A stretch of 64,000 nt of DNA from Chiridota heheva (GCA_020152595.1 JAIGNY010004303.1:107501-171500), one strand, 5' to 3'. Shown: positions 11,655-26,140, counted from the stretch's first letter. Numbers and translations: made by a program. Notes: generated from the letters alone by a model not told the origin.

Positions 11655-12136
11655 AGTCCGGTCCACGCTCCCAAACGGGAGATCTCCTGATTTCTAATTA
11701 TATCCCACAATGCATCTTTCCAAATCAAATTCGCTCTAAAGAAATACATAACGCTTAAATAGGTTTAAGCCAAAGGTAGACAAAATGCATGCGAAATATT
11801 CAAATTGGATTAGTGTAAGAGAACTATGAAATTATTTTCTCCATTTTCACCAGCGAAAATTTGACTTTGCCCAGGGAATTTTAACTTAATCTTTTTAAAT
11901 TGATTTCAATGTTTTTAAAGAGCAGATTATAACATTTTAATCACCAACGAAAACTCATATTACACAGAATTATTAATTCCAATTTTTTTCAAAGTATACA
12001 ACTTTAGAATTACATAAATTAACAATCAAAAACAAGATAACCGCTCAACTTATTAGCAATGATTTAAATAATGGTCACTGCGCATGTCTCGATCTCCCAA
12101 TCGGGAGATCTTCTGATGGGGAGCGTGGACCAGACT
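11655..12136. mobile_element. 482-bp MITE with imperfect TIRs
   Basis: AGTCCGGTCCACGCTCCC at 11,655 pairs with GGAGCGTGGACCAGACT ending at 12,136 as imperfect terminal inverted repeats. Just inside each end lies a second inverted block (AACGGGAGATCTCCTGAT and ATCTCCCAATCGGGAGATC). The interior is AT-rich and non-coding. I could not define a clear target duplication. Confidence 0.75.
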
Positions 12137-13637
12137 GATAAAAGTAGCAACAAATTTCATAAAAGATTATCTCAAAAATAATCTCAGGCATCAAAATGCA
12201 AATTCTAGTTATGTATAACAGAGATACCTACAATCTTGGTCAAAAATACTTGTTACACCTCAGAATTCCTTCGTTTTCCAATACAGTCATTGCGGAGCAT
12301 TTTCTTTTATGTATATACGGATAAACGTATTATGGTGTTTATTGTTGTAATTGTAAATAAGATAATTTGTTGGCACAAAAATATCCTAAGGTTTATCTTA
12401 TTTTGTTTTTCAGAACCTCATTACCAGACGCCCCCACCCCTCCGCTTCCCCATATCGTGAGATTGGCTGCGTACACGAACTGTTAAGAAATAGTTTTTAC
12501 GATAACATAGGAAGTGTTACGTCTTAACAGACGATATGTCAGTCATGCAACGAAACAATTTGCAGTTGAAAAGCAATTACTATTTATTGTCAGATGAGCT
12601 CAATAAGTTGTTTTTGTACACAAAAATTACCACCGGGTTTTAACAATGATCAATGTGACACCCAAGTTACGCGCTACCCGTCCGTACCTGTTTTTACCCA
12701 GCTTATATTTTCTTTTCCCTCCAAGCAGCACTACTGCCTCCATATACATGTACAGTGCCCCATTCGTTCACACTTCTGCCAATGGGGTATCCTTAAAAAT
12801 CAAAAGCTATTTCTTGTCTTATTTGTATTAAAACTACATACTTACGCTTTGGAATTTTAGCAGAACTTGTAGAAATTAATAATAATCTAAAGGTAATAAT
12901 GTAAGATGCCATCATTGTCTTCTGATTTAGTATTTCATTAATTTTTTACATCCACTTTGTTCAAGGTTTTCTTCTGATTCTTAACAATGACCACTTAACT
13001 TTCGTTCAATACTCCTTGTGACTGTTAAAGTAATTATGGTAACATCTGAAAGAGCACTGTTTTAAGATGCAAATTCTCGGCGGGTAAAATAGTGCAAGTC
13101 ATGCAAAACAAACTTGTGGTGTTAACGGAGAAAACTTATTCCTTGATTAACAATAACATTGAAGTAACAACGTTGAATAGAAAGCTCTATATTATAACAG
13201 AAAAAAGAATAACAAGAAATGTTAAAACAACGATTCACGCAATGCAGCTGCTGTATAAAGTCCCGGATGTACTTTTCAATTTGGTATCTACTACCATCTA
13301 TTGAAAAATTAAGACTTCTAGTTGATTATATGTCGATGGATCAATTTTGTAATGAATACAAAATACCCGTAAATGACAGAAATCTAGCAAAATGGTTTTG
13401 AAGATGAGGGTATATATCTTGTGTTTTAATAGAGCAAGGTCAGAAGTTCAATCCAATGATACACTGTAGTGCAATGTTGTTCACTCTCCCTCTGTTCAGG
13501 GCAAATCATTTTTAACATAGAAGCAGAAATCGAATTCAAGAACACGCACATTTTATTAGAAGCACTTATTTTGCGAGAAGCACTTATTTTGCGAGAAGCA
13601 TTAAAACTCCTCCGTATTTAGAAGTCAGAGCTATATC
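12137..13637. other. Non-coding stretch, nothing recognised
   Basis: AT-rich sequence with short frames that show no family motifs. A direct duplication, TTTTGCGAGAAGCA, occurs twice near 13,570-13,600. Confidence 0.4.
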
Positions 13638-13905
13638 ATGCCAATATTGTGCCACGACATCTATGACATTGCTACTCGCAGCGCCTTCACTCAATATGTT
13701 TTACATAATGTACATGCTGTGTTACCCTTAAACTATTCCCGAAGTAAACTACGTTCGTACATAGATACGTACAGTGTATGGATAAATGTACACTGTATGT
13801 ATGGATCCTAGGTGCAGTATTGCGTTAATTTTTGGTGACCTTGAGATGTTCGACTTTCCAACGTGTGGAAAATGCGAACACCGCTGATGTAGGGGCGCGA
13901 ATCTT
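13638..13905 (+). repeat. Dispersed repeat B, copy 2
   Basis: Second copy of the repeat described at 11,097-11,350, same orientation, with scattered substitutions and small indels. Confidence 0.7.
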
Positions 13906-15310
<1,405 letters not shown>

Positions 15311-15547
15311 AAAAGTTTCACGCATTGGCCATTACAAACAAAACAAAATAGCAAAAAATGACAATGTCTCTAGCCAACAGATTTAGTTATAAACCAAATA
15401 TTTCGAAATCTCCTGTTTCCTTCTTTAGTGGTATGAAGTCAAATGACGCTAGAAGATAACAGCGATGATAGCTTGCACATTAGCACATTACACAGAGCGC
15501 CAAAAAACGTACGCGTAAAAAAGTAGGCGCAAAATGGAAAAAGCGCA

Positions 15548-15612
15548 CAGAGTATATATATATATACTCTGCTATAAAAAAAAAGTTGACCAAAACGCAG
15601 GTCAACTTTTGA
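15548..15612. other. Two adjacent hairpins
   Basis: AGAGTATATATATATATACTCT is a perfect palindrome starting near 15,549. About 15 bases further on, AAAGTTGACC and GGTCAACTTT form a perfect 10-bp stem around the loop AAAACGCA. They could be the end of a transposon or a cruciform; no partner terminus was found nearby. Confidence 0.6.
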
Positions 15613-15867
15613 CAATGTCTTTTATCGTCATGGATCACTTTTACGTAATACAAAATAAATTGCTATATGCAATGATATTATATTAAGACGTTCGCTTATG
15701 TTTTGTGCGTGAGTTTAATAAAGAAGACTGAAAAGCTGCATTTTGTATAAGAGCCTTCGCCACTGACTTAGTTTCAAACAGCACCTTTGATAGATGTATC
15801 TTAAATAGCATGAAAAGTTGTCACACACTAGCGACGGTGAAGTGAATGTACTGTACATACATATCAA

Positions 15868-16015
15868 GAAAACGCCCCTTGAAACATGGACGGGACAAAT
15901 CTGCCAGTGGCATTTCTATCCCGTTTCAAGGCCAAACTCTCAACCCTGGATGCTTGCTCTCAACAATGGAAATTTGAAAATCTTGCAGATCCATCAGTGT
16001 AACTTCCTCCCCAAG
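15868..16015 (+). repeat. Palindromic dispersed repeat, copy 2
   Basis: Matches 9465-9620: ACGCCCCTTGAAAC, ACAAATCTGCCAGTGGCA, CCCGTTTCAAGG, then TTTGAAAATCTTGCAGATCC and GTGTAACTTCCTCCCC. The inner palindrome is degraded on its right side. No 18-bp array is attached here, so the module can exist without it. Confidence 0.7.
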
Positions 16016-17539
16016 CTTCACCTATATGAGTTTGATGTTTTAAGTTTTTCTTAAATAGGTATATGACAGTATGTCTTGTTGTCAGTAGTTGATCATAATT
16101 TGTCTTGGTCTCAGCTCACAGCAACTAGCCTAGCCTCGTTGACTGTGATAAAGTAACAGAATAGGGACCATTAACGTTAGGCCACATCTGTGTTGTGCTA
16201 GTCTTTAGTACGTTAGTATGGTACTGTAGTCTGTTGTGTTACTGGTCTTGGGCTGTAGAATTAGTGCTAGTTTAACACTCGATAGGTCTAACTTAGAAAC
16301 TGAAAAAAATGAAGAAACTCGAAGTCAGGACTGGAGCCTGGAGATGGGTGTCTAACGTTAGGAAATTCATAGACTATATCCGAGATGTTAGGTTCGAAGT
16401 TCATGCAGCTAGGCCTATCAGTAATAAATTATATCATATTTTGTTTTCGCAAAGAAAGGGCCTTTGCCTAATGTAATTGTTAGTAGGCTAACTGTTTTCG
16501 TTGTCAGAAATATCGGCATGGTTATGAATATCCCGCAAAACTCTTAAGTATATATTTTTGAGTTGGACTCGAAATTTTACCCTGTCAATATCTAGGCCTA
16601 ACGATAGTAACCTACAGTAGGCTAGTTAGATAACATCTCCCTCTACAGACCCCTAGCTTTGCTTTTTTATACACAATTTTTGGCATGCACCTGAAATATG
16701 CCAAGAGGATTTTTTCTATTATAAACATAAAGTATTGAAGGATTAAATTTCTGGAATAGCCAATTACAAAATCATTGTCAAAAGCCGGCTGCTTTTCTAC
16801 AAGTTAAAGGTATATGGACAAAATGATAGAGATTTTTGTATGCACCATAAAGAGTTTTCTGTCATTCTGAACAGAAGTCTTTAATTTATGTTAAACATAA
16901 GTGTAGTTTCCAAATTGTGGCTAATAGAAGTTTGACAACTTTTTTATTGTATCCAAAAAATTTGAATTTTGATAGAGAGGACCACTTACAAATTTCTAGA
17001 GCGATTCTTCAAATTTCAATCATAAATCTAGGTCAATATTTAGGACAATCTACAGTACATTAGACTGTTCCTTCCTGCTTATGACTCAAATTTTTCCACA
17101 TCATATTCAACTGCTACCATACAAGAAACTTTGGAGGATTTAGTATCAATTAATAAGTTTTTCTGTCGTGATATCACAAATTTTCAATAAACTTTGCATA
17201 ATTATTTTAAAATAAGGTTTTCATGATTTAAAATGCTGTAAAATGGTCAATTTTTACCTGATTGTGATGAAATATTTTGCTGTTTTCATAGCTTTATTTT
17301 TTTCTCCAGAAGCTCAAGTTGGTAGATTACTTAAACAAATCAGATCAAATCCAGTACAGTTTGTAATTTTCATGTGATTTAATGACAAATTTACATGTCT
17401 TCTTCATCCTTTAACCATCAAAATTTCAATTCTGTAAAATGCCTTTTTTTCCTAGTTCTTTGCCATTTTGTTTATGATTTTTGCAACCAGAAAACCGTTA
17501 AGTGGTTCCGATGCATTCTTTTATTGTTGGTTGATTTTC
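16016..17539. other. Non-coding stretch, nothing recognised
   Basis: No gene, tandem repeat or terminal repeat was identified. Several AGGCCTA motifs occur around 16,400-16,630. Confidence 0.4.
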
Positions 17540-19000
17540 AAGTTTCACACAAAATGGCATTGCACATCATGAAATATGCTAAAACAAAAAACACATATTC
17601 ATAAGCCATGCCCACCATGCGTGTCAATGAAATAGAACCTGTTGACAAAACTTGTATGATGCAAAACGTGCATGCGGTTGCACATTTTTCACTCACATTT
17701 AAGAATTTTACGTAAAGCCCCACCTACACACTATCAAACCAATAGGTCACATATACAGACCATAACTCACCTAATGTACCATGTGTGCGATGTTTTTTGT
17801 AGTACTTTCACACTGAGGCGCATATATTAGTGATACAAGCTGCTGACAAAAGAAGCATGTACACAATAACTGAAAATAACATGCAAGTATGATGCAAACA
17901 GACATATGGTTGCTATAAATTTTCACTTTTTAAAATTATTTTATTTTATGTTAACCTTCCCCCCCCCCTCCCCCTTTCTCTTCATTAAGCAACATGTCTG
18001 ACATCACAACCAAAAACAAACAATGGGCTATCTGGTACAACATTATGTCCTGTATCCGATGTTTGTTCTGGAGTTGCTGTGTTAGTAATCTCTTTTCAGC
18101 AAAACCATACATGCCCAACATGTATGATATTCAACAATTTTGTACTATGAATATGTTTATACTAGCTAACAACATCATTATACTAAGTATGAATCAAAAC
18201 AGACATGTAGTTGTTAAAATATGAGCATTTGAAGATTTTTAAATTAAGCCCTACCTATTCATTGATATGCATCACATCACCACAAAACCAATAGGGCAGA
18301 TATATGGATCATGGGCTATCTGTGTACCACACATGACATGAATCCAGTTTATCATTTTTCAGATATTATATTAACCAGCTCTTTTCAGCAACATCATGAT
18401 AAGCCCCTGCCCTGCCCACTATGCATGTTAATAAAATTCAACAATTTTGTTTTCTGAACATATACACACCAGCTAACATCATAAATAAACCAAATATGAA
18501 ACATAAGAGGCATGTGTAATTGTTAAATATGAGCATTTCAAGATTTTTATATTAGGCCCATGCCTACTCATTAATATGCATGACATCACCAAAAACAATA
18601 GGGCACATCTACAGACCATGGGTTACATGTATGTGTACCAAATATTACATAAATGCAGTTGATCGTTCTTAAGATGCTGTGCTAACAAGCTTGTTTCAGG
18701 AAAATCATAATAAGCCCCGCCTTCTATGCATGCATACTGATGAATTTTAATGTTTTTATACCATGAATACATACACTAGTTAACAATATAAATGCAATGA
18801 ACAATAATGAATACGAAACTAAACAGATATGTGGTTGTTAAATTATGAGCATTTCAATATTCTAAAATTAAGCCCTGCCTACTCATTAATATGCATGACA
18901 TCACCAAAAACAATAAAGCACATATACATATCATGGGCTGTGTACTAAATATGACATTAATCCAGAGTATCGTTCTTGAGATATTGTGTTAATAAGCTTA
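17540..19000 (+). repeat. Degenerate ~310-bp tandem repeat
   Basis: A block reading AAGCCCxxCCTA...CAATAGGGCACATATA...CATGGGCTA...TGTACCA recurs near 17,716, 18,246, 18,555 and 18,868. The last three are spaced about 310 bases apart, and the first interval is larger. Units also share ATTAATATGCATGACATCACC and ATGAGCATTTCA. Divergence between units is high, so the array is old. Open frames inside are short and not conserved. Confidence 0.75.
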
Positions 19001-19090
19001 CTGTTACAGACACACACATATACATACATACATACATTCATCAATTAAAGACACTAGTGTTAGTCTACATGCTTTCAACTGGATTTGACC

Positions 19091-19345
19091 ATAAGTCGGT
19101 CACCTTTTAGAGGCCTAAATGTCTACATTCGCTTAGAAACTTTTGCACGAAAATGTTGCAAATGGGGAGGAAATTTCGTAGAAAAGATCATTCCCAAGTT
19201 TGAAATATATGTATCGTGCATACATAGGCTACAGGGTGGTGTTTACTTAAGCACAAATCGTAGCATGTTTTCAAAGACAAAGATTCTTTGATATTGAAAA
19301 TGCCCTAATGACGGAATACTCGAATTGAACCAATTGTTGTACATG
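19091..19345 (+). repeat. Dispersed repeat, copy 2 of 2
   Basis: Second copy of the repeat at 8391-8640. It lies just left of the kilobase tandem array. Confidence 0.7.
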
Positions 19346-19514
19346 TTTTCTGCTCTGTACATCCCTCCAAGTTAAGGACAAGCGCAAGCTTTTTTTCTAT
19401 GGAGTACAAAACTCCAGTTCTTGCACCGTCTTACTGTAACTAAGTTACAGTAGGTATGCTACGGTCTGAAGATCTGTATGCAGGCTAGGCCTGTAGTAGC
19501 ATGTTCAATTATTG

Positions 19515-21948
19515 TTGTCCGTTGTCAGGGTATCAGTGGACCTTTGAGACTCGAAACGTACTTTACTGAATCTTAACATAATAAAAATGCACACATTTTG
19601 GGGTAAAACTATATTTTAAAGAGTTTTTGTTAGTCAGTACGATTAATTTGCAGAAAAATGTGTCCTCTCTGCGCCGTCACACGTGTCTATGAAAATAAGA
19701 CATAACATGCATCCATGTTGGATGGGTGTTGCTATTCATTTTAGCTAATGAACTTGGATCTTTCTTACCCCTGACGTCTTTCAGCAAAAGACGAAAGAGA
19801 AACCTAATTATCCGCTTAATTATATAACGGAGAATATTCCAAATCATCTCCAAGCCATGTATAGATGATGAAATTATTAACGGTCTACCAACCACCCACT
19901 CCCCCCCCCTCCTCCCTATTTACCCTTGTCCTTCCACCTCCCTGAGTCTCTTGCATTCACCTACCTATGGTAAAAGGATTGGAAAACTCGATATAGGCCT
20001 ACATAATACCATGAACTTTATTCTACTTACTGTTGTAACAGTGTGCAGAAAATCACTTTTCCCACTTCAAAAATCTTCTCCATGGATAAAATATTTAAAA
20101 AAAATTACTTTAAATAGTCCACTGTGGAAGGAAAGGGGGAAGTAGAGAGAGAAAGGAAATTTAACGTCTGTCTGTTAATTACACTTCTTCTGTTCTGAAT
20201 TTTTTTAATTAATCACGTTTCCATAAAGTTCCAATGCTACTTAACGATGTTACGTAATAGAATATGCGTGCGCACTTTATACGCGCATTTCTGCTCTGCA
20301 CAAGCAGAGTTGAACTTTTAAAAAAAAATCAGTGTAAAAGTTGTATGCAACATCATCTGCATTATTTAGCGATACCACCACTTTTGTAGAGGTATTGCAC
20401 GCGACGTTGAAAACGCACAATATAAACACTATATGCGGCGCATATCAAACATAAGATACACACGTACTTCAAACGACATGGATTGTTTTGTCAACAATTT
20501 ATGGCCGATGATTGGACAGGAAAAAATAAACAGTGCGTGGGGAAAAGCTTGTAGGTATTTTTGCATGTATCGCCATACGCACTGAATACCACTAATTGGC
20601 GGAAAAAGCAAAGCGTATTTCCGGCGCAGATTGTTTCGTAACTAGTTCATGACTTGTGATTGGATAATTAACTACAGGTTGAGTATTTTAGAATCCTTTT
20701 TACTAGCTTCCTATCGTATGTATGCACCGCGGCTTGACTTACAAATGGGCATGAACGAAGAAAAAGTGTGATAAATACAAAGCGCGCAATTCTTCCTTCC
20801 AGACAAGAAAAACACGATTTCGAGGCTATTTTATAGGTGTTTCTACGTAAGCTGGACAAACTAACAGAATAAGTATTTAACATGACTTTATGGAGAATCA
20901 AAACGTTTGAGTGCGCCTCTCGAGCTTATCCATCACGCAGCGGTCTTTAACCGGTTTGCGCCAGGAGTTTCCAGTATGCGATACGCGTATGGACCTTTTG
21001 CGTGTGACCTCATTTACGCTGTGAACTTACCCCTGAAGTAGTAGAGGGGGCCAGAGGGGAAAAGTTTCCGGAAGTAAAATCAAACATGTGTGTATATCTG
21101 GAAAAGTGCTTATTGTTTCGTTTCTAATCCTTGACTCGTTAGTGGATGGCTACTTACGCAGTGCGCGGTGCATTTTTTATCTTACGCGCTGTGAAAGAAC
21201 ATATCCTGAAAGAAATCAGTGCATGTAGAAATCAGTGCAACACTTTCATAATATCAATTACCTTTTTAATTTCATCTTTTGTGGTGCATGACTTGACATT
21301 TTCATCTTTATAAAATGTGATGACGTCATTCACGGAATCGCTAAGATTTTTCAGAACCAAATACAAAATTTGACTGTAGTATATCAGTACATTCGATGAC
21401 ATCGGGCTGTTGGGCCGTGCAATTGAAAAGAAGTTACGTTATCTATGTAGAAATTGTCTTCAATTTGTATATATTTGTATCTATTATCATCAGTACCGTA
21501 GCAAGGACTGGAAACGTGCGTGTGACGGGGTGGGATAGTGGACAGGAGGGTGAGTCAGTGAGATTTGGACGCGATGACGGGGACCAACTGCGATTTGGAC
21601 AAAAATAATATTAAGGCGGGGGGAGGGTTATAACCTCGGTCACATACAAAGAAACACATTTTATACTTAATCCTCCTAAGTGCCTGGTACAAGATTCCAA
21701 CAATATGTTAAAGCTTCCACTTAACCCCCGCTGTAGTATGTTACAGAGAATGACCTTAAAATTACCGACAGATCACGAGGAAACAACTTTACTGATTGAA
21801 GAATTTATCTTTTTATCCAACGAGCTGTTAAAGAATACGTTGTCTGCTGCCTATCCTCACACTTAAGTTTTTGGAGCCTCCTAATTAGTTTATTTTAGTC
21901 TGCCCTTTTGACCTAAAACTCTAAATTTACGCAACGGTCGTATTACTG
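19515..21948 (+). repeat. Kilobase tandem repeat, unit A (2,434 bp)
   Basis: The start is set arbitrarily at TTGTCCGTTGTCAGGG; the same phrase recurs at 21,949, giving the period. The unit is non-coding overall. Landmarks include a C-rich run near 19,900, TGTAACAGTGTGCAGAAAATC near 20,036, CTTCAAACGACATGGATTG near 20,466, TGACGTCATTCACGGAATC near 21,321, and GTGAGATTTGGACGCGATGACG near 21,557. Small frames occur at matching places in all units but differ in frame and ends. It shares the GATGACATCGGGCTGTTGG subtype with units C-E of the second array. Confidence 0.88.
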
Positions 21949-24471
21949 TTGTCCGTTGTCAGGGTATCAGTGACCTTTTGACACTCGAAACGTACTTTAC
22001 TGAATCTTACCATATCAAAAATGCTCAAATTTTGAGGTAAAACCATATTTGAAAGAATTTTTGTTAGTCAGTACAATTAATTTGCAGAAATATGTGCCTT
22101 TCCCTGCCCCGTCACACGTATCTATGAGAATTAGACATAAAATGCATCCATGTTGGATGGGTGTTGTTATTCATTTTAGGTAAGGAACTTGGATCTTTCT
22201 TACCCCTGACGTCTTTCAACAAAAGACGAAAGAGAAACCTAATTATCCGCTTAATTATATAACAACAAAAATTCCAAATCATCTCCAAGCCATGTAGATG
22301 ATGAAATTTCCGGCACAATTATTGGCGGTTTCCCCCCCCCCCCCCTCTCCCCCTCCTACCTCTCCTCGAGTCTCTTGCATTCACCTACCTATGGTAAAAG
22401 GTTTAGAAAACTCGATATAGGCCTAGGCCTAGATAATACAATGAACATAATTCTACTTACTGTTGTAACAGTGTGCAGAAAATCACTTTTCACACCTCAA
22501 AAATCTTCTCCATGGATAGAATCCAAAACAAATTACTTTAAGTGGTTCACTGTGGAAGGAAAGGGGAAAATAGAGAGAGAAAGACACTTTCTCGTCTGTC
22601 TGTTAATCACATTTCTTCTGTTCTGATTTTTTTTGTTCACTCACGTTTCTTTGAAGTTCCAATGCTACATGTTACGTTTTAGAACATGCGTGCGCACTTT
22701 ATACGCGCATTTCTGCTCTGCACATGCAGAGTTGAACTTTTCGAAGTAATCAGTGTAAGAGTTGTATGCAACATCACCTGCGTTATTTAGCGCTACTACC
22801 ACTTTTGTAGAGGTATTGCACGCGACGTTGAAAACGCTTAATATAAGCACTATATGCGGCGCATATCAGACCTAAGATACACACGTACCGTACTTCAAAC
22901 GACATGGATTGTTTCGTCAGCAAGTTATGGCCGATAGTTGTAAAGGAAAAAACAAACAGTGCGTGGGGAAAAGCTTGTAGGTATTTTTGCGTGTATCGCC
23001 ATAAGAAGTAATTACCACTAATTGGCGGAAAAAGAGAAGCGAATTTCACAGAGCGCAGATTGTTGCGTACCTCTTTCATGACTTGTAATTGGATAATTAC
23101 CTACAGGTTGAGTATTTTAAAATCTTTTTAACTAGCTTCCTATCGTGTGTAGGCACCGCGGCTTGGCTCACAAATGGGCATTAACGAAGAAAAACTGTGA
23201 TAAATACAAAGCGCGCAATTCTTCATTTCCAAACAAGAAAAACACAATTGCGAGGCTATTTCATGAATGTTTCTACGTAAGCTGGACAAACTAGCAGAAT
23301 AAGTATTTGACGTGACTTTATGGAGAATCAAGACGTTTGAGTGCGCTTCTTGAGCTTATTTATCACGCAGCGGTCTTTTAACCGGTTTGCGCCAGGAGTT
23401 TCAAGTATGCGATACTTGTATGGACCTTTTGCGTGTAACCTCATTTACGCTGTGAACTTAATCTTGATGTACGTAGAGGGGATCAGAGGGGAACAGTTTC
23501 CGGAAGTAAAATCAAACATGCGTGTACATCTGGAAACGTACTTATTGTTTCGTTTCTAATCCCTGACTCGTTAGTGGATGGATACATGCGCGGTGCATTT
23601 TCTAACTTATGCGCTTTTAAATCTTGTGAAAGAACATATCCTGACTGAAATTAGTCCATGTAGAAATCAGCGCAACACTTTTGTTATACACTTTTTATTT
23701 TCATTTTAGTATTTCATGTTGAATGTTTGTTTGTTCGTTTGATGAGGGCTTGACGGCACCAATATAATGAATGAATTGACATTTTCATTTTGATAAATTG
23801 TGGGACGTCATACACGGAATCACTAAGATTCTTCAGAACCAAATACAAAATTTGACTAGTATATTAGTGTATTCGATCACAATGGGCTGTTGGGCCGTCC
23901 AATTGAAAAGAAGTTACATTATCTATGTACGATTTTTCTTCAGCTTGTATATATCTTTCTCTATCATCATCAGTACCGTAGGCACTGGAAACGTGTATGT
24001 GACGTGGAAAGGTGGAAAGAAGGGTGAATCAGTGAGATTTGGACGCGATGACGGGGACCAACTGCGATTTGGACAAAGAGCATGCTGAGGGAGGGAGGGA
24101 GGTAATAACCTCGGTAACATACAAAGAAATACATTTTATACTGAATCCCTCCTGACTACTCGATAGAGAAGTCAAAAAATATTTTGAAGGTTCCACTTAA
24201 CCCCCGCCGTCCTAGGTCACGGAGTATGACCTGAAAATCACCAGCAGACAACGAGGTAACAACTATACTGAATAAAGAATTTATCTCTAATTCCAATAAG
24301 CTGTTATAGTCCGGCAGATTATAGCAAAATTTTAAATAACAAAATATGAAATTTAGCTCACTGGTAGAGCTTGACGTGCAGAATATTTCTGGATATAGGG
24401 GCCAACTTAATGTGTTCCAAGGAGTTTCAAATTAAAAATGGCCGCCATGTCAGCTAATAATAACTGTGTGT
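21949..24471 (+). repeat. Kilobase tandem repeat, terminal unit B plus shared right flank
   Basis: Second unit of the first array. It is a distinct subtype (GATCACAATGGGCTGTTGG, GGAATCACTAAGATTCTTC, CACTGGAAACGTGTATGTGACG) shared with the right half of unit F at 50-51 kb. After the unit proper, a tail from about 24,300 (ATAGTCCGGCAGATTATAGC) to 24,471 (GGCCGCCATGTCAGCTAAT) is also present after unit F. So both arrays end in the same subtype and flank. A minute LINE tail is inserted at about 23,724-23,763. Confidence 0.87.
23724..23763 (-). mobile_element. Ultra-short LINE 3' tail inserted in unit B
   Basis: On the minus strand this reads GGTGCCGTCAAGC...CAAACGAACAAACAAAC, matching the 3' end of the RNase H LINE at 6128-6170 (GGTGCCGTTAAAC...CAAACAAACAAAC). 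Unit A lacks the segment. Short GAATG/AATGAATG repeats flank it, as expected of a target duplication. It is an insertion truncated to about 40 bases. Confidence 0.6.
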
Positions 24472-24931
24472 GACTACTAATGGTTTTTTATACCTTTCTA
24501 TGGGATTTAAGACTTTGGTGTAATCCTAAACATAATCAACAAGTATTTGTTTGTTTTTTGTAATATAGTGGCAATATGGCTGCCGTTTTCATAATGGCTG
24601 CCATAGATAAATATTTATATATCAGAATTAAGTGTTACATATGTGTTTGGTACTAAAACTTAACTAAATAGCTGCTTTTTTTTCTTTCTTTGCGGTATAT
24701 TCTATTATTTAGCAAAACACAATATGTGATATTATCCAATATGGCTGCCAAATTTAAGATGGCTGCCTTGTAATATCCAACAGGATTGCAATACAAATTT
24801 CCTTTACCTTGAATTTTCTCAGTTGCCAATTAAAAGAATAATGGACATATGTTATAATTCTTTGATGAGCTTTTTCAAGCAACTGTTCAGGATGGCAAAA
24901 TGAAACAGGATGGCGTGAAATATGGTAGGCC

Positions 24932-26140
24932 TAGTGCTGTTGGCCTAATTGATGTGGGCCTGATTGCTCTTGGCCTAATTGCCGTAGACCTAATTGCTGT
25001 AGGCTTAATTGCTGTGGGTCTAATTGCTGTGGGTCTAATTGCTGTGGGCCTAATTGCTGTGGGTCTAATTGCTGTGGGTCTAATTGCTGTAGGCATTATT
25101 GCTGTGGGTTTAATTGCTGAAGGCCTAATTGCTGTGGGTCTAATTGATGTGGGTCTGATTGCTCTTGGCCTAATTGCCGTAGGCCTAATTGCTATGGGTC
25201 TAATTGCTGTATGCCTAATTGCTGTGGGTCTAATTGCTGTAGGCCTAATTGCTGTAGGCCTAACTGCTGTAGGCTTAATTGCTGTGGGTCTAATTGCTGT
25301 GGGTCTAATTGCTGTGGGCCTAATTGCTCTTGGCCTAATTGCCGTAGACCTAATTGCTGTAGGCTTAATTGCTGTGGGTCTAATTGCTGTGGGTCTAATT
25401 GCTGTGGGCCTAATTGCTGTGGGTCTAATTGCTGTGGGTCTAATTGCTGTAGGCATTATTGCTGTGGGTTTAATTGCTGAAGGCCTAATTGCTGTGGGTC
25501 TAATTGATGTGGGTCTGATTGCTCTTGGCCTAATTGCCGTAGGCCTAATTGCTATGGGTCTAATTGCTGTATGCCTAATTGCTGTGGGTCTAATTGCTGT
25601 AGGCCTAATTGCTGTAGGCCTAACTGCTGTAGGCTTAATTGCTGTGGGTCTAATTGCTGTGGGTCTAATTGCTGTGGGCCTAATTGCTGTGGGTCTAATT
25701 GCTGTGGGTCTAATTGCTGTAGGCCTAATTGCTGTGGGTCTAATTGCTGTGGGTCTAATTGCTGTAGGCCTAATTGCTGTAGGCCTAATTGTTGTGGGTC
25801 TAATGCTGTAGGCCTAATTGCTGTAGGCCTAATTGCTGTGGGTCTAATTGCTGTAGGCCTAATTGCTGTGGGTCTAATTGCTGTGGGTCTAATTGCTGTA
25901 GGCTTAATTGCTATGGGTCTAATTGCTGTGGGTCTAATTGCTGTGGGTCTAATTGCTGTAGGCCTAATTGCTGTAGGCCTAATTGCTGTGGGTCTAATTG
26001 CTGTGGGTCTAATTGCTGTAGGCCTTATTGTTGTAGGCCTAATTGCTGTGGGTTTAATTGCTGTAGGCCTAATTGCTGTGGGTTCAATTTCCGTGGGCCT
26101 AATTGCTGTAGGCCTAATTGCTGTAGGCCTATTTACTATA
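24932..26140 (+). repeat. 15-bp minisatellite with 360-bp higher-order repeat
   Basis: About 80 copies of a 15-bp unit (CTAATTGCTGTGGGT and variants GTAGGC, GTGGGC) fill this segment. Lines of variants at 24,961-25,320 recur in the same order at 25,321-25,680, so a 24-unit (360-bp) block was duplicated as a whole. The unit is a multiple of three and free of stops in several frames, giving frames of 190-303 codons on both strands (VGLIA, PNCCG and RPTAI repeats). These are consequences of the repeat, not evidence of a protein. Confidence 0.95.

Noticed and set aside
24932-26140. CRISPR-like array
   Set aside because: Repeats are directly contiguous without unique spacers, and the DNA is eukaryotic.
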